Source of the DNA: Davidsoniella eucalypti
Taxonomy: Eukaryota > Ascomycota > Sordariomycetes > Microascales > Ceratocystidaceae
Assembly (NCBI GenBank): GCA_004009845.1
Contig: RMBW01000036.1
Location: 62,001 to 126,000 of the forward strand
Direction: 5' to 3'
DNA: 64,000 nucleotides
Both the position numbers and the translations under genes were made by a program. Numbering within the stretch: the stretch's first letter is position 1; the number at the start of each line of letters is the position of its first letter. Positions 48,154-60,970 of this stretch are shown piece after piece. The notes under the pieces are model-generated. The model was not told where the DNA came from, searched no databases, and saw only the letters and a list, made by a program, of their open reading frames with translations.

Positions 48154-51100
48154 AAGCCCATCACTTCAAGAAGAAGAAACAACAAATAATATGTTTTTGT
48201 CTTGGTGGTACGGTACACAGGACCAACCTAACTCTAAATCTGTGCTATCCCGCCACATTATTCACTAAAGATTGACGATGTCAGGCACTACCAGCTGCCT
48301 TTGTTATCATAAGCACACACATCTATCTTGTATTTTTATATGTCAAGAGGCCTATCAACCAGCCCAGCCGGTGCAGCATAGCATATGCTGAAGACCAACC
48401 AACCACCTCTTTGTTTCTCTTGTCTGTTCTTTTTGTCTTGTTTTATTTTTTCTGTATACTATATAGCCTCCATCTTTTTCTTCATTTAACCAGTCAGTAC
48501 CTGACCAGAATGTTATCTATCGAACCTGGGTTTTCATCTGTCTCAGATATCAAAGAATACGTAACTTTTCCCTCGGCTTGTCCATCGATAAGAATATCTC
48601 ACACATTGTTTCTACGTCTATTTGATGTTGAATGACTAATTTTTTAGCGGTAGGGTTTCGCATTGTCTTGTTAATTGTATATTAGGCATGCTACCACGTA
48701 TCTAGCAAAAGGGCTTGCATGCAGTAAGGGAGAGTTGGATATACCGTTTTTTAACCGTCTTTCTTCCATGGTAGAAGTCCCTAAGATCCATCTCTACTTG
48801 CCTCGATTCTGGGCCATTTTAAGAAACCGGGCTGTGATAAAGCTTATGCGGTGTGTATAGGTGGACCACTGCGGATGGCTTGTCGCAATGCCGAATGTAA
48901 GGAATACCATAGGTGGCATGGCCGGCATGTGTTATGGCGGCTGAATCGTTGTAGAGATTTGCAAGGCTAGACGATCGACCCAGCAGGAGCATTAGCTGGA
49001 GTCATCGGTCCTGGCGCTTTTCCCCCCTCCATCTTCTATCCTTGTCAGCATCTTAATCAACGGCGTTAGACAGCTGTGAGACTAAATAAGCACATACAGG
49101 ACGATATGTAAATCCCTGGACAGCTCAGCTAGTATCATATTGATAACGACTTCTGTCGTTTTTGCAGGGCCGCGTCGAAGCACTTTCATCTCAAATTGAT
49201 AAGTTTATTCAAGATCTTCATTGTTCAGACTTGTATAGCGCCAAACATCATGACTTCTATCATTATGACAGGTTACATGTCATGTTCCTGATTACTATTC
49301 AATGTTTAACTAGAGGTTGACCTCGATCTTTCAGACCGTCTCAGCAACAGAGACCAGGAAAACGAATCCAGGACACAACTTTGGTTTAGTTGGTTTGTTG
49401 CAAGAGGAATGCCGTTAATCTTGGGCAGATCACTACCATATTGCTTTTGAGCATTTTGGCGTTTTTTGAAATGAGCATGGTACGGTAAGGAATACTAGCA
49501 CAATAATGAGAACAAAAGCAAAACCCGATTCATACAGCGAAACGACAAAACAGAAAAAAGAAACATAAGACGCGGTGAGTCCATAAGCTGGCCACTTCCC
49601 CCTTATTAAGAGTGTCTAATATGCTGGTCTCACAGGGTACGGTTCCGGTTTATGTGAATTCACACCTAATACACCCAACTTTCAGCGCATCTTGTGCATA
49701 GCATAAAGGCCATGTGATTCTTGACACATGTATAATACTTGTGTTGTAGGAAAAAAAGTAGGTTCTTTGCCGGCCTCGAAAAAAGGTGGCAAATATATGT
49801 ACAATGGAATTCGTTGGTAGGGCTCGCGATTAGGGTTATGCTATACGCCTCGAGTCCCAAGTTGTGCGGGCTGCTATCCAATTGAGTCTTGGCATCAAAA
49901 TTAGCTTTAACGTGCTGACACCAATCACTTAATTCGAATCAGAATAGGGCATATATTTCAAGCTGGTGCGACAGATATCAAAACTACCGTCTCTGCTTCA
50001 GCGTGGTGCTGGGCCCTTCGATCGTAGATCTCCATTTACATATTTGTACAGATATATGCCGGCCGAGCTGGTTCATGTCTTATTACAGAAAAAGCTAGCT
50101 TATATACATATATCTAGCAAGGCAGATGGCATTTTCGACCTGGCCTGTCTGAAAACAAGCCTGGCCAAGCTAGCAAGCCGTACAAGCGAGGGGGGAGGTA
50201 ACATTGCCTGTTCTTCTAGAAGACTACACATGATTATGATTATAGTGTGTCTTCCTGTCAAGCGTTTTGTGACTCCACCAGCCTGGTTACCGCTCAAGAT
50301 CAAGAGTATGTTGTGGTGAATAGTTAAGGGTTGCGAGATATCTCAGACATCAGGATGGCATTTAATTTTGCTTTCATTGTTATTCATTTCTATTCCCCAT
50401 CAAAAAGTACCTCTACAGCGCGAGCTGAGGACTCAACAAAAAGAAAAAAAAGTAAATTCACATTATATCATCTCAGGAGGATCCGAGGCGTCTTTCTTTT
50501 TTCCTTTCAGCTATACAAGGGACCTACCACACATGAATGTAAGCATACACGACGTTCTCAACTTTCAGGGCCTGTCCAAGCAGATCTACTAGATCTACTT
50601 ACACCAGCTACACAATGTCAGTTGATCCGGGCCAGACAACTAGCTCCAGTTCGCTATAGTCCATATTAAAAATCGATCTCTGGAACAGTCGAGGAAGAGG
50701 CCTTTTGTATATCATATAATTTTGTGACAAAAAACATTAGCCTCCGGTAGGCCTCCGTCAATCCAAGATTCAAAAAAGCGATTGTAGCAAAGAAAAGATA
50801 AGGGAGGGCCCAGATTATACATATATAAAGCCTCTGGATGTCCCTGCTTGGGTCGGCTGTCTTCTACAAAACAGCAGAACATGTTGTATAACTATTCGTC
50901 GTCGGTTAGGGTATAGAGTGTATAGGTGTGTTACCGGATTGGCACTATAACTAGACTGGTTGCTATGTCATTGGCTATTGCTTAGAAATATCCAAAAGAA
51001 GAATTCAAAAAATTATTGTGCCTTTGAAAGCACTATCCTAGATAGTAAAATCCAGAGTTACGATGTAAATAGCAACCACTATTTTGGGCGTCAATGTTGT

Positions 51101-51511
51101 GGGTTGCCTGTAGTATAAATTTATCCTCTGCCTCAACTTCGAAAATAATTTCCTTCTCCTCTTCTCTTATCTTCTTTCTACGCCCGTGAAGCCTCAAATT
51201 CATCCCCCTTACGCAAGTCAGCTATCGATATTGACTTTGTCATCAACCAAGGTTGTTTAGGTTGACTATCAACAAACTTGTCATATAAGACTAGCTGGAT
51301 CTCCTCCAAATTCAATCTCATGGCCTACTGACTCTTTCATCACATCTCCCAGGTTGAGTTTCGCTTCATTGACTGTTTGTCTATCCGGAATCATATCTCG
51401 ACATTGCCCAAATATCACATTCACACGTTCAGAAAACACAACACATCTTCAATCTTTTCATCACGCCTACTCCGTTGCTGATACTGAAGGCCGAGCAAAA
51501 AAGCTTTTATA
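48154..51511. other. Intergenic region
   Basis: No gene is seen. It is AT-leaning, with T-rich tracts after the rhomboid stop. From about 51.13 kb the plus strand is C/T-rich, probably the leader of the aminomutase-like gene. Confidence 0.65.
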
Positions 51512-53329
51512 ATGTTCCCTCACGTCATCAGATACCAGACTTTCCCCAACCGCCTAGCGCGGAGCTTCATAACGGTGACGAGATCCAGACAGTTGCAGGC
51601 GACTAACCGCCCCTCGGCTGCTGTTTCCGTCACCACGAAGCCTCACACCAGTGCGGAGGAGTCGACGAAAACTTCGACAGCGAGCATCGCTGCTGCTCCT
51701 CCAGTAATCGCATCGGCAGTGGTTACACCTGAAGCGGCCACTCCTGGCGCTCCAGTAATCACGACTCAGGGATCTAGTGACAGGTTCTGGCAAGAAATTC
51801 CCATCTGGAAAGATGTCACCACTGAGGAGTTCCTTAGCTACCGTTGGAGTGTAAGTTCTAGCACCCGCCCCACCATGTACAACTAATGTATGAGCCCGTT
51901 AACGATTATGTCTTGTTTCTCAGACGGCCAATCTGGTGCAAGGAAAGCCCAAGCTTTGGAAGTTCCTCTCTGCTATCCTCCCCGAGACAGTGCCTTCCAA
52001 TACCGAAGGCAAGGTCGATACTCGTGACGAGTTGATCGATGATATCTTTGATGGTATCTCAGCTGCCACAATGGCGATTCGTATGACGTAAGTGGTTGCT
52101 TGACCCAAGCTAATATGCTACAAAACTCTAGTTAACACAGAATAGGCCGTACGTACTAAGCAGGATCAACTGGAAGGATCCACGGGCAGACCCCATCTTC
52201 CGCCAGTTCGTGCCAACTAAGTCGACAATGATGGAAGATCATCCAAAGCTCACTTTGGATTCTCTACACGAGGAGGCCGATTCGCCTGTAAAGGGCCTTG
52301 TCCATAGATACTCGGATAAGGCACTATTTCTCCGTAAGCAATCAAATCCCCGTTGCCATATGTCATCCCACAAGATTACAAGAGCTAACACTATGTGATC
52401 ATAGCAACCTCTGTATGCCCGACATATTGCATGTTTTGCACGCGGTCCTACGCGGTTGGTGCCGATACCGAGCAGGTCACGAAGGCCTCTCTTAAGCCCA
52501 CTCGTAAGAGGTGGGACGAGATCTTTGCCTACATCGAGCGGACTCCCGTGCTACAAGACATCGTTGTCTCTGGCGGTGACTCGTACTATCTCCAACCAGA
52601 GCATATCGAAATGATAGGTGATCGCCTGCTCTCGATTCCGCACATCAAGCGGTTCCGTTTCGCCTCTAAGGGCCTCGCAGTCAGTCCCAATCGGATTTTG
52701 GACCGCAGCGATCCATGGGCCGACTCGTTGATATCTGTGGCCAAGAAGGCTAGACGGGCTGGCAAGCACATGGCCCTCCATACGCACTTCAACCATCCCA
52801 ACGAGATCTCGTGGGTGACTGAGATGGCAGCGCAGAGGTTATATAGCGAGGGCGTCATTGTGCGCAACCAGAGTGTTCTGCTCCGTGGAATTAACGATGA
52901 TGCAAAGACGATGGCAGGTCTCATCCGCAAGCTGGCCGATAACAACATCTTCCCTGTAAGTTACTAACATAGTATATTCTCGATACATGAACGTTTTGCT
53001 CATGTACTAACCGTCTATAGTACTATGTCTACCAGTGCGACATGGTTGAGAAGGTGGAGCACCTCCGGACTCCACTGAGTACTATTCTCGACATCGAGTC
53101 ACAAATCCGTGGCTCTATAGCTGGGTTCATGATGCCTCAGTTTGTCGTCGATCTTCCCGGTGGTGGAGGCAAGCGTCTTGCTTCGACATTCAAGTCTTAC
53201 GACCTCAAGACAGGCATCTCATCTTATATAGCTCCCGCTGTCACTCGACAAGGAAAGGAGAACCGGGTCTACCAGTACTATGACCCTATGCATTCCTTGG
53301 TAGCTGCCAATGATGATATCGACCACTAA
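51512..53329 (+). CDS. Lysine 2,3-aminomutase-like radical SAM protein
   Basis: Five exons (51512-51850, 51924-52087, 52146-52333, 52405-52955, 53021-53329) give 516 aa. All junctions are GT-AG and restore the reading frame. The N terminus (MFPHVIRYQTFPNRLARSF) is basic and hydroxylated, with no acidic residue, and resembles a mitochondrial presequence. The fourth exon opens with CPTYCMFCTRS, the CxxxCxxC cluster that binds the radical SAM iron-sulfur centre. GGDSYYL and later VDLPGGGGKR follow; the Lys in PGGGGK is the PLP-binding residue in bacterial KamA, and the Asp before it and the Asp in YVYQCD match substrate-contact positions. Bacterial enzymes interconvert alpha- and beta-lysine. 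The fungal homologues are uncharacterised as far as I know, so the substrate is open. The catalytic residues appear intact. Confidence 0.9.
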
Positions 53330-56300
53330 GTCACGTCTCGGGAGTGGAATAGACGCAGAGATGGTTGCTTTCACGATGCCCACGATTACGAGACGATTTA
53401 TACAGAAGTCTCCACGCACTATGGAAAGGCAAACAGGACGAGAATGGATGTTGGCAGGCGGTTTTCTTTATGCTTAGATTTTTTGAGTTTGGTTTCGAGA
53501 CTTGTATTTCATGGCCGGTTTTGTCTTTCGTTTTCTTTTGGAGGCTCTTTGCTTTTATTTTTATTTTCATTTTCATAAAAGCGTCACCGATAGATTAGAC
53601 AGCGTCCTGCCGTTGCCAAAGAAGAATAGGGAGGTACGGTATGTGTGACACAAGTAGATAGGAATATTGAGTACCCACAAACGTGCTATCAAAACAGGCA
53701 TAATGTGCATGATGTAAGACATCATTAAGTGTCTATTTATGTGATACAGAGCAGCCTAGATGGTAATAATCTTGAGCTTAAATATTAATAACTAGTATTG
53801 TATGAAACAACCCAAACAGCCTCTTCTGACTATCAACTAAAATGACTTGTCAATCTCTTTGTTTTTTTTCAATCCCGGTTAGTGGTAGAGTTGCAATCAC
53901 AATGTGGTAGATATGTTTTTTGAAATTCCTCTTCTCCTTTTTTGGTCTAATATGGCCCGTTTTGAAACTCATATGAGTTAAGCCTAACCCTTATTCTATA
54001 AAATGGCAACTTATCACGACTCTACATCTCTAAGCTAACTTCTAAAAACTCACTGACTGGAATGTCGACTTTCAAAGGGATTGTTCTACTAAAGTACTGG
54101 AAGCGACATCTCACATAGCTAAAAACTTCAGAAACTATTTAGAGAGAGACATAGCATCATTATATGGTCATAGTTGAATATATTCTGTGACTACAGCGCT
54201 TTAAACGACAAACCACTATATCACGACAAGTGTCAGAACATTATTCCCAAAGTAGATACGCCCGTATGGTACTGGCTGGCTGAACTTTTCATAGTATACT
54301 TCAATTCTAATTTTTCTATCTGAACTGTCATATCAACTTATCCTCACTTGTTAGTCTAGTGCTTTTGACTACTAGTGTTACACTCCTGATATCGACTTTT
54401 CTATCTGATAATCAATATCCCTTCTTGAGCTATCAACTTCTTCGTTTTACTTCCCTTATTTCAATATAATATTGTGTTCTGTATTATTGATCCTGTGGTG
54501 TGGTGTCAATTGACACCCTACAATATTGGATATCGTTTATATTTCATGGTTCGTCCCTTTCATATTATTATACTTTTCATCTTTTTAGACAACTCTGTTG
54601 AAGAGTGTGGCGAGTTTCTTTTGGGGGCACATCATATTCCTAACTCCCCTACTCCCAAGTCCATCTACTTCATTCGATACTAGACAAGTATCTTTCAGCA
54701 GAGTTCTTTAGTCCGTTTCTGGGCCAGAAGGGATGCCAACTTTTTGGTCTTTGCCACATCTATATACTTGTTGTGATACTTGTCTCCTTTCTGAGAAGCC
54801 TTAAGGGTGGATATTCTAGTTCCAGTCTGGATACCTACGCCAGATACATATCCTATTCGTATCGGATGTATCTCGCTTTGAGTAAGGAACAGGGCCTACG
54901 GTAAACCTACACTTTCTCTTAGGTTGAGAGATTTATTTCGGCTACTGTCGAGTATCTTAAACTTGATTCTATGTTTCTACAGTTCATCTTTTCTTCTCTA
55001 GCTGGTGTATTTATATCATCTCTACAAGGATTTACCGTCAACATATCCTGACGTTGAAACTTGCATAAGATGGGTAGTAATCAATGGAGTTGGTTTTTAA
55101 TATATATCAAGATAAGATGGAGGGAGCGTATCTTGACACCACAAGCTAAACAGATAACAAACAGTGAATTATCAAGGGATAATCAAATGCCTTATACGAG
55201 TAGTCATACCGTTATTTCTCAAGCACTAACCAACGTGGGATATCTGATCCGGCATAGAATATCACGGCCCATACATGTCTTGGTAACTGTTGAGCTCCTT
55301 AATTTTTGAACCGATAGATTATAAGCCCCATCAAGCCAACTTCTATGCACTATTGTATCATGTATAGAGGCTAAAGTTCATTTCATGTTGCACGGCATTA
55401 TCCTCTGCAGATATAGTTGTACGATAAATTCATAATGCCCCCCCTCCCGTCCTGTCGTGTACTGAACTTTATTCAGCTGATCCTACTTTCTTGCTCGGTA
55501 TTTGTTGGATCAAGTGGAAACACGGTTATATTTAGTATAGCCAAGGAAGTACGGTAATGTAAAGGAATTTGATCATGAGTGGATGAGGACATGTTTCCCT
55601 AATTAGTGGCACAAAATTGGGGGAAGCTTGGTTGTATACTTGAAATTATAGCTTGCAGCATAGTTCATACCGGGATTCTGAGCAGGTCTGTCAGGCTGGA
55701 GAGAGCATCAAGTGTTTTATATCAGGGCAAGAAGATGTATTCTTCTTCGTACGACTTGTTATCAAGATAGGGACATCGCCTTGATAAGTAGTTCCAACTC
55801 AAGTCTTCTCTTATCGCGTGTGTAACTTGAGAGGACAAGTCAATACTCAGCACTTATCGACCTCAAAAGCTGTACTTCGCTAACCCAACGTCAGTAGGTC
55901 TTCAATGTGATTATCTTCCAGAGATGGAAATGCGAAGCAGATTTCAGATAAAGCATATATGAAAACTGCTACTCCATGAAGTGGTTCTCATATGTAGCAC
56001 AGGCCTGCCAACACCCGTCTTGTTTATATGAAATCCAGCATCACTATCGTCTATATTAGGGCAGCTATCCGAGAGAATATAATTTCAGAACCTGCTGCCT
56101 TCGGCTCGAGCGGCTTGCCACATATCGTGGCTCACAAGATAAATTTAACCACGGTAGTAGTATCATCGACCCGAGACTTCTTCTATCTTCCACTTTCCTT
56201 ATTTTAACTTGGCTGTGATCTTCTACATGTTGTACAGATGTCTGCGTCTTCCATGCTGGTTGTAAGACACTTGCAAAACAGAAGGTTTGAGTGCAAAACA

Positions 56301-58417
56301 CAATCTATACGGTTTGCTCATTCCGTCCCCTTTTTCCTGTTCCCTCTTTGTGTGGTATACTAATTAGTAAAAAGAAAACATGAGGCTTGAAGAAGAGCTA
56401 GTTCTGCAACCAGCCTCGAAAAGAAAAAAAAAGAAAATCCCGGCCAATAATGGGCATGTATCAAACTTCTACATGTTCCGCCTTCTTCTTTTTTTTCTTC
56501 CTTTTTCTTCTTCCACAATGTGTACAAGTATAGAAGATTCATGATATAAAACTCAAACGGGAAGTACAGAATAGGAGTAGCTACTGAAGCGACATCATGC
56601 ATTAGTTGGCGAGCAACACGGACAGGCCAATGCCAGAAAAGCCCGCAGATGAAAACGCAAAAAAGCAATATACTGCATACACAGCATGTTCGACAACGCC
56701 ACGTCCAACAGACTTTGCTACTACATGAACCAGCATTCTGAGACTCACTGACTCGTGAGAAAGATATGTGAATAGGACTGGAGCTATGGCAGCCAATAGT
56801 AGTACCTGTTGTACAGTTATAATGTACTAGACAATGCTTAGTCTTTTCGACCTTCTAGCAGGAAATGCTGGCAGTTTATGCATGAGATCATACTTTTTTC
56901 CAGAATCCGAGAATTATGAAACCCTCCCGCTTATTCAAACAAATAAGACAGAAAGGATTGTGCATGTTATCTATTTTGACCAGATTACATCAATCCCTGT
57001 CCAAAGCCATATGGCAGGTTCCTGGACCTATATTGTTGCCAGTTGGGGAACAAGTAATCAAAAGTGTCAGAAGACCGTTGTTTTCTTTTTTGTTTCCTTT
57101 TTCCTAGCATAGTTTCCTTGAGATCGCAATCTAATTTTCCTAGGGCAAGTGTCAAGGGACCATAGAAACTACTATAAGCACAGGGTTATCTATTGTTGGC
57201 ACTTCGTCGCCTTCCCCTAACTTTCTCGTGGTCGGTCCTACAGGGAATGATTGATGACGAGATAATAGATCGTAGCAAGCAGCACTACTAATAGCTATCC
57301 AACGTTTCTGTACTTTAGGGGGCTAAAGTGGATGCAGCATTAGCCTGAAGTACAGGATACTCAGACAAAGCAGAGAGATACCCGGAGAAGACATGACTGA
57401 TGGCTCTGAATACGGCAAATACTTGGGTTCTGCTTTGGCACCATGTACGCAGGCTGATAGAGAAAAGAACGGCTGAGGCAGTCCCAAGGTTCTGGAAACG
57501 GGGCACAGAGTCTGATGTGATGCTGATTCGTGTCGAGAAAGCAAGCAAACAGCCCACCTGGGAGCAAAACAATATCCAAAAAGGCCGTCTAAATGAGTTC
57601 TGAACAGGATGGGAGCCTTGAGCACTTGGACCGCACTATACATGTATGCTAGTAAGCAATCAGGTAGGAGAGATCATGCTCAAGGGTGAAAGAGAAAAGA
57701 AAAGGGTCTTGATTATCCCCTGACCAACTAGGGCTTGGTATTGGAACCCTTTCTTTGTTTTTATCTGTTCTTCGTCCACCCGTGGCCCGATCTATACCGG
57801 GTAACAATGAGCTCGATATTGTACGATTTATATGTAGCTTGGTAAAGAAAAAGAAAAAAAACATGCTTGCTTCTATGCACAGAAAGCCAAAAGAATAAGT
57901 AGGTCTACATACAGTCTCTACGGGGGAGAGGGATCTTCATTTCCACAATATCAACACCCTCCACATTATGGGACGGGAGATACATGGAGTTGGGTTTTCC
58001 GGCAGATTGAGGTTGATTCTTACCGGCAACATGTTTAATTTATCAAGTGACCGGAAGACGACTATCGAGAACAGCAAACAAGGGCCAATCAGCCCCCTCG
58101 AGAACAGTGCAAAGATCCAATATCCTCTGGCATTATTCCAAGTGGATGAACGTAACCGAGCTTAGTTTCCAGAGTTCGCCAGAGTTCAATCCCGAACACA
58201 TACAAATGCAAGTCACCCTTCACTTGACATACATGCAAGCACCGACAGACGACGAAACGACAAACATGGTGGTTAGGCTACTGATTCCCGTGCTATTCTC
58301 TCGAGAACTAGGATCGGCACTGTTATTATATACACATATCAGAAGATATAGGAGGCTTATATTCTAGTTTGTTTCTGGGACTACTCAAAGCACTGTCTGT
58401 GCTTCTTCCAAGAGGAG

Positions 58418-58510
58418 GTTTTAGACAAGAGATACTGATATTAAGGACGTTTTAGACAAGAGATACTGATATTAAGGACGTTTTAGACAAGAGATACTGA
58501 TATTAAGGAC
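58418..58510. repeat. 31-bp perfect tandem triplication
   Basis: Three identical head-to-tail units at 58418-58448, 58449-58479 and 58480-58510. Each begins gttttagacaagagatactg and ends ttaaggac. Identity among the units implies a recent duplication. The array is too short and lacks spacers, so it is not a CRISPR. Confidence 0.95.
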
Positions 58511-58780
58511 GTTTTCTTACGAGTAGCCAGACTCTCGGGTCACTGATAGACCCAATAGATGTCGACGGCGCAGTAGGAAGCCATACATAGAGAGTCTATG
58601 TCCAGGAACTATAGTATTGGGATACGCACTATAAGAAGAGAAAGCTAATCTACACCGCCTTTCATATCTGGCACACCGCTTTCCAAAAAAGAAAACTAAG
58701 CCTGAACACACCCCTATTTTTCTGATATTAAGAAGAATATTTTAAAGTTGAGTAGACTGACCAGCTGAAAAATAACCATC

Positions 58781-58818
58781 AACTTGCAATCTTTCAACAA
58801 TCAACTTGCAATCTACCA
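58781..58818. repeat. Short direct duplication
   Basis: The string atcaacttgcaatct occurs twice within about 40 bp, separated by ttcaaca. It is probably a local slippage duplication. Confidence 0.7.
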
Positions 58819-60411
58819 ATCAATGCTGGAGATCTGAGGGCCTTGACTGGCAGTATCGAGCAGCTCCTAGAAAATATATATTTGTCTTGTAGGCAGCAAG
58901 TAGCAGACCAAAGAGTGAAGCTAAGAAGTACTCCTTACTCTTCAGCACAGTTATGGTCTTAATCGTGAGGTACAATTATATTAACATTTTTACAACACAA
59001 CATAATGAATTTCCCAGTTCGTAATATTCTTCTATTCTTTGGAATCTACAACGTTTATATTCCATCAAGGTTTATCAAGCCCACTAGATTAGGGTTTAGA
59101 GCAGTCATAGGGTTGACCCATAACTCTACATTCGATTCAAGAGACTTTAGTTTTCAGAGCGCCCAGTACCAATTCCAAATTCCGGAAAGGGCAGTTGCGT
59201 ACACCATGAAATTTAAACCCTAATTTTCTTCTCTCGTAGACAGAACAATTGGTTTCTCTTTTTGTGGCCATTTTTCAGGCATTCTTCTACAGTAGACATG
59301 TTTTTAACCATTTCTTAGGGATAAAGCCTCAGTTTACCTTTGACCACAGGTAGAGTGTTCTGGATTTGGCAACTGTGATTTCTACGTGTCACGCTCAGGG
59401 CTTTTAGTGGCATCCTACTATTAGGCGACGACCTTAAGAAAGGCAACTTCCACTTGTATCCTTGTCAAACCGACTAAAAGAAACATCGAGCCATATATGA
59501 GACTTGATGAAGCTTGGATTGCGTTGTCCCTCTAATCTTTGCAAGTCTGTCCGACAAAAGAGAAGAAAAGGCCTGAATCTGTATCTTGTTGTATTGAAAC
59601 TTGGCTGAGTTTTCAGATAGGCTTGGTTACGGTATGTCGTGAAACGTGATCTTCCATCATCTATGTGATGATCACGAATACACATGATATTGAGAGATGA
59701 TTCTCAGGCGAGAAACGAACAGGCGAGTTTGAGTGTAGTTGTATTTGCTGCTTCGAATCTGACAGCCCAGTAGCCATCGTCGTAGCATGAGCCTCGGCGT
59801 CTCTGTGTCAAAGTTATTACTGTATGTAGCTGTTGATTGCTTGTCAAGAAACAGGCATTTGGTCGATTCTGTCACATTGGACCGTATTGGAAGGCCGATA
59901 ACGCAGAATGGTAGTAGCTTAATCGGGGATTTAAGAAGCATCAAGAGGGATTGTTTACTTCATGACAACAAGGGCCCGATCTGCACACATCGGAACATTG
60001 GAACATCGGAGGGATACATCAACAAGAAAATTCGGACGAAGACGTCTACATCCAGTTGCCCGGCCTGAAACCGCCAAGTTCTCGACGGTCAGTCTTTTCT
60101 CGTGCCCTTGAAGTTTGAGAGGGTTTCTTTTCTTGGTGGTAGCGACGAATGAGTCTCAAGTTTCCTTGCGCATCCTCAGTATCGAATCGCCACTTTAACT
60201 GTGACATGTTGATCGTGGCGGAAACAACCGACGAATAACAAAGAGAGCCATGTGGCTTGTTGTCATTGCGAAATGGGTGTCGAACCAGGCACTCGTCCAG
60301 CAAAAAGAACGCAGGATGGTATCGAGGTTTTTTATGTCTCGAACCCACCAAAGTATCAGAAGAACAAGAAGCTTCTTCTAGGGATTGTATGACAGCGTCC
60401 AACTCCAAAAT

Positions 60412-60494
60412 GAAGGAGGGGGCAACATCTTCATAGCTCTTTAGCTCCATAAGATTAATGAATTAAAAAAAAAAAAAAAAAAGAAGGAGGGGGC
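60412..60494 (+). mobile_element. Short retroposon-like insertion with TSD (copy 5, best preserved)
   Basis: A perfect 12-bp direct repeat (gaaggagggggc) at 60412-60423 and 60483-60494 flanks a 59-bp insert. The insert begins aacatcttcatagctcttta, continues gctccataagattaatgaa and ends in an uninterrupted run of 18 A up to 60482. The long clean tail and exact duplication mark it as a recent insertion. Confidence 0.85.
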
Positions 60495-60938
60495 CAAAAC
60501 TTGTTCACGGAACGCCTCGAGCCCTAGCGATCTTAGTTTCATTCTAGCCCGCTGTCAAAGCTTTCGGGGCTAGTCAGGATATAGTATAGCTCAAGACTCA
60601 GTAGCTACATGTAGATATGCGTGCTAAGAAACACTGGGAAAAAAGGATGATATGATAACATTACTTGGTTTTATGCTTATTACGTAGACATCCATTTTAG
60701 CTTGAGAGGAATCATGAGATGGGTTATCGTATTCATGTTTCAAAACATTTATTGAGGCCAACAAAGAGTGGCACAGAGACTACTAAATACAGAAGAACAT
60801 CCGAGGCGAGGAGAAGACAAGTCGCTGTGATTACCTCCTCCTGAATAGGGAAAATAGACACGCAATCATAAAATAGCGGCCTCAAGCCCTCTATATTTGA
60901 ATCAAGTCTATAACTGCCTAATGGATGTAATTGCTCAC

Positions 60939-60970
60939 TGTTGTTGTTGTTGTTGTTGGTGGTGGTGGTG
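60939..60970. repeat. GTT/GTG trinucleotide microsatellite
   Basis: About six TTG units followed by about four GTG units, in gene-free DNA. Confidence 0.85.

Noticed and set aside
58418..58510. CRISPR array
   Set aside because: The repeats are contiguous without spacers and the genome is eukaryotic.
60285..60295. B-box-like ggttcgacacc on the minus strand
   Set aside because: No T-stem pairing and no cloverleaf.
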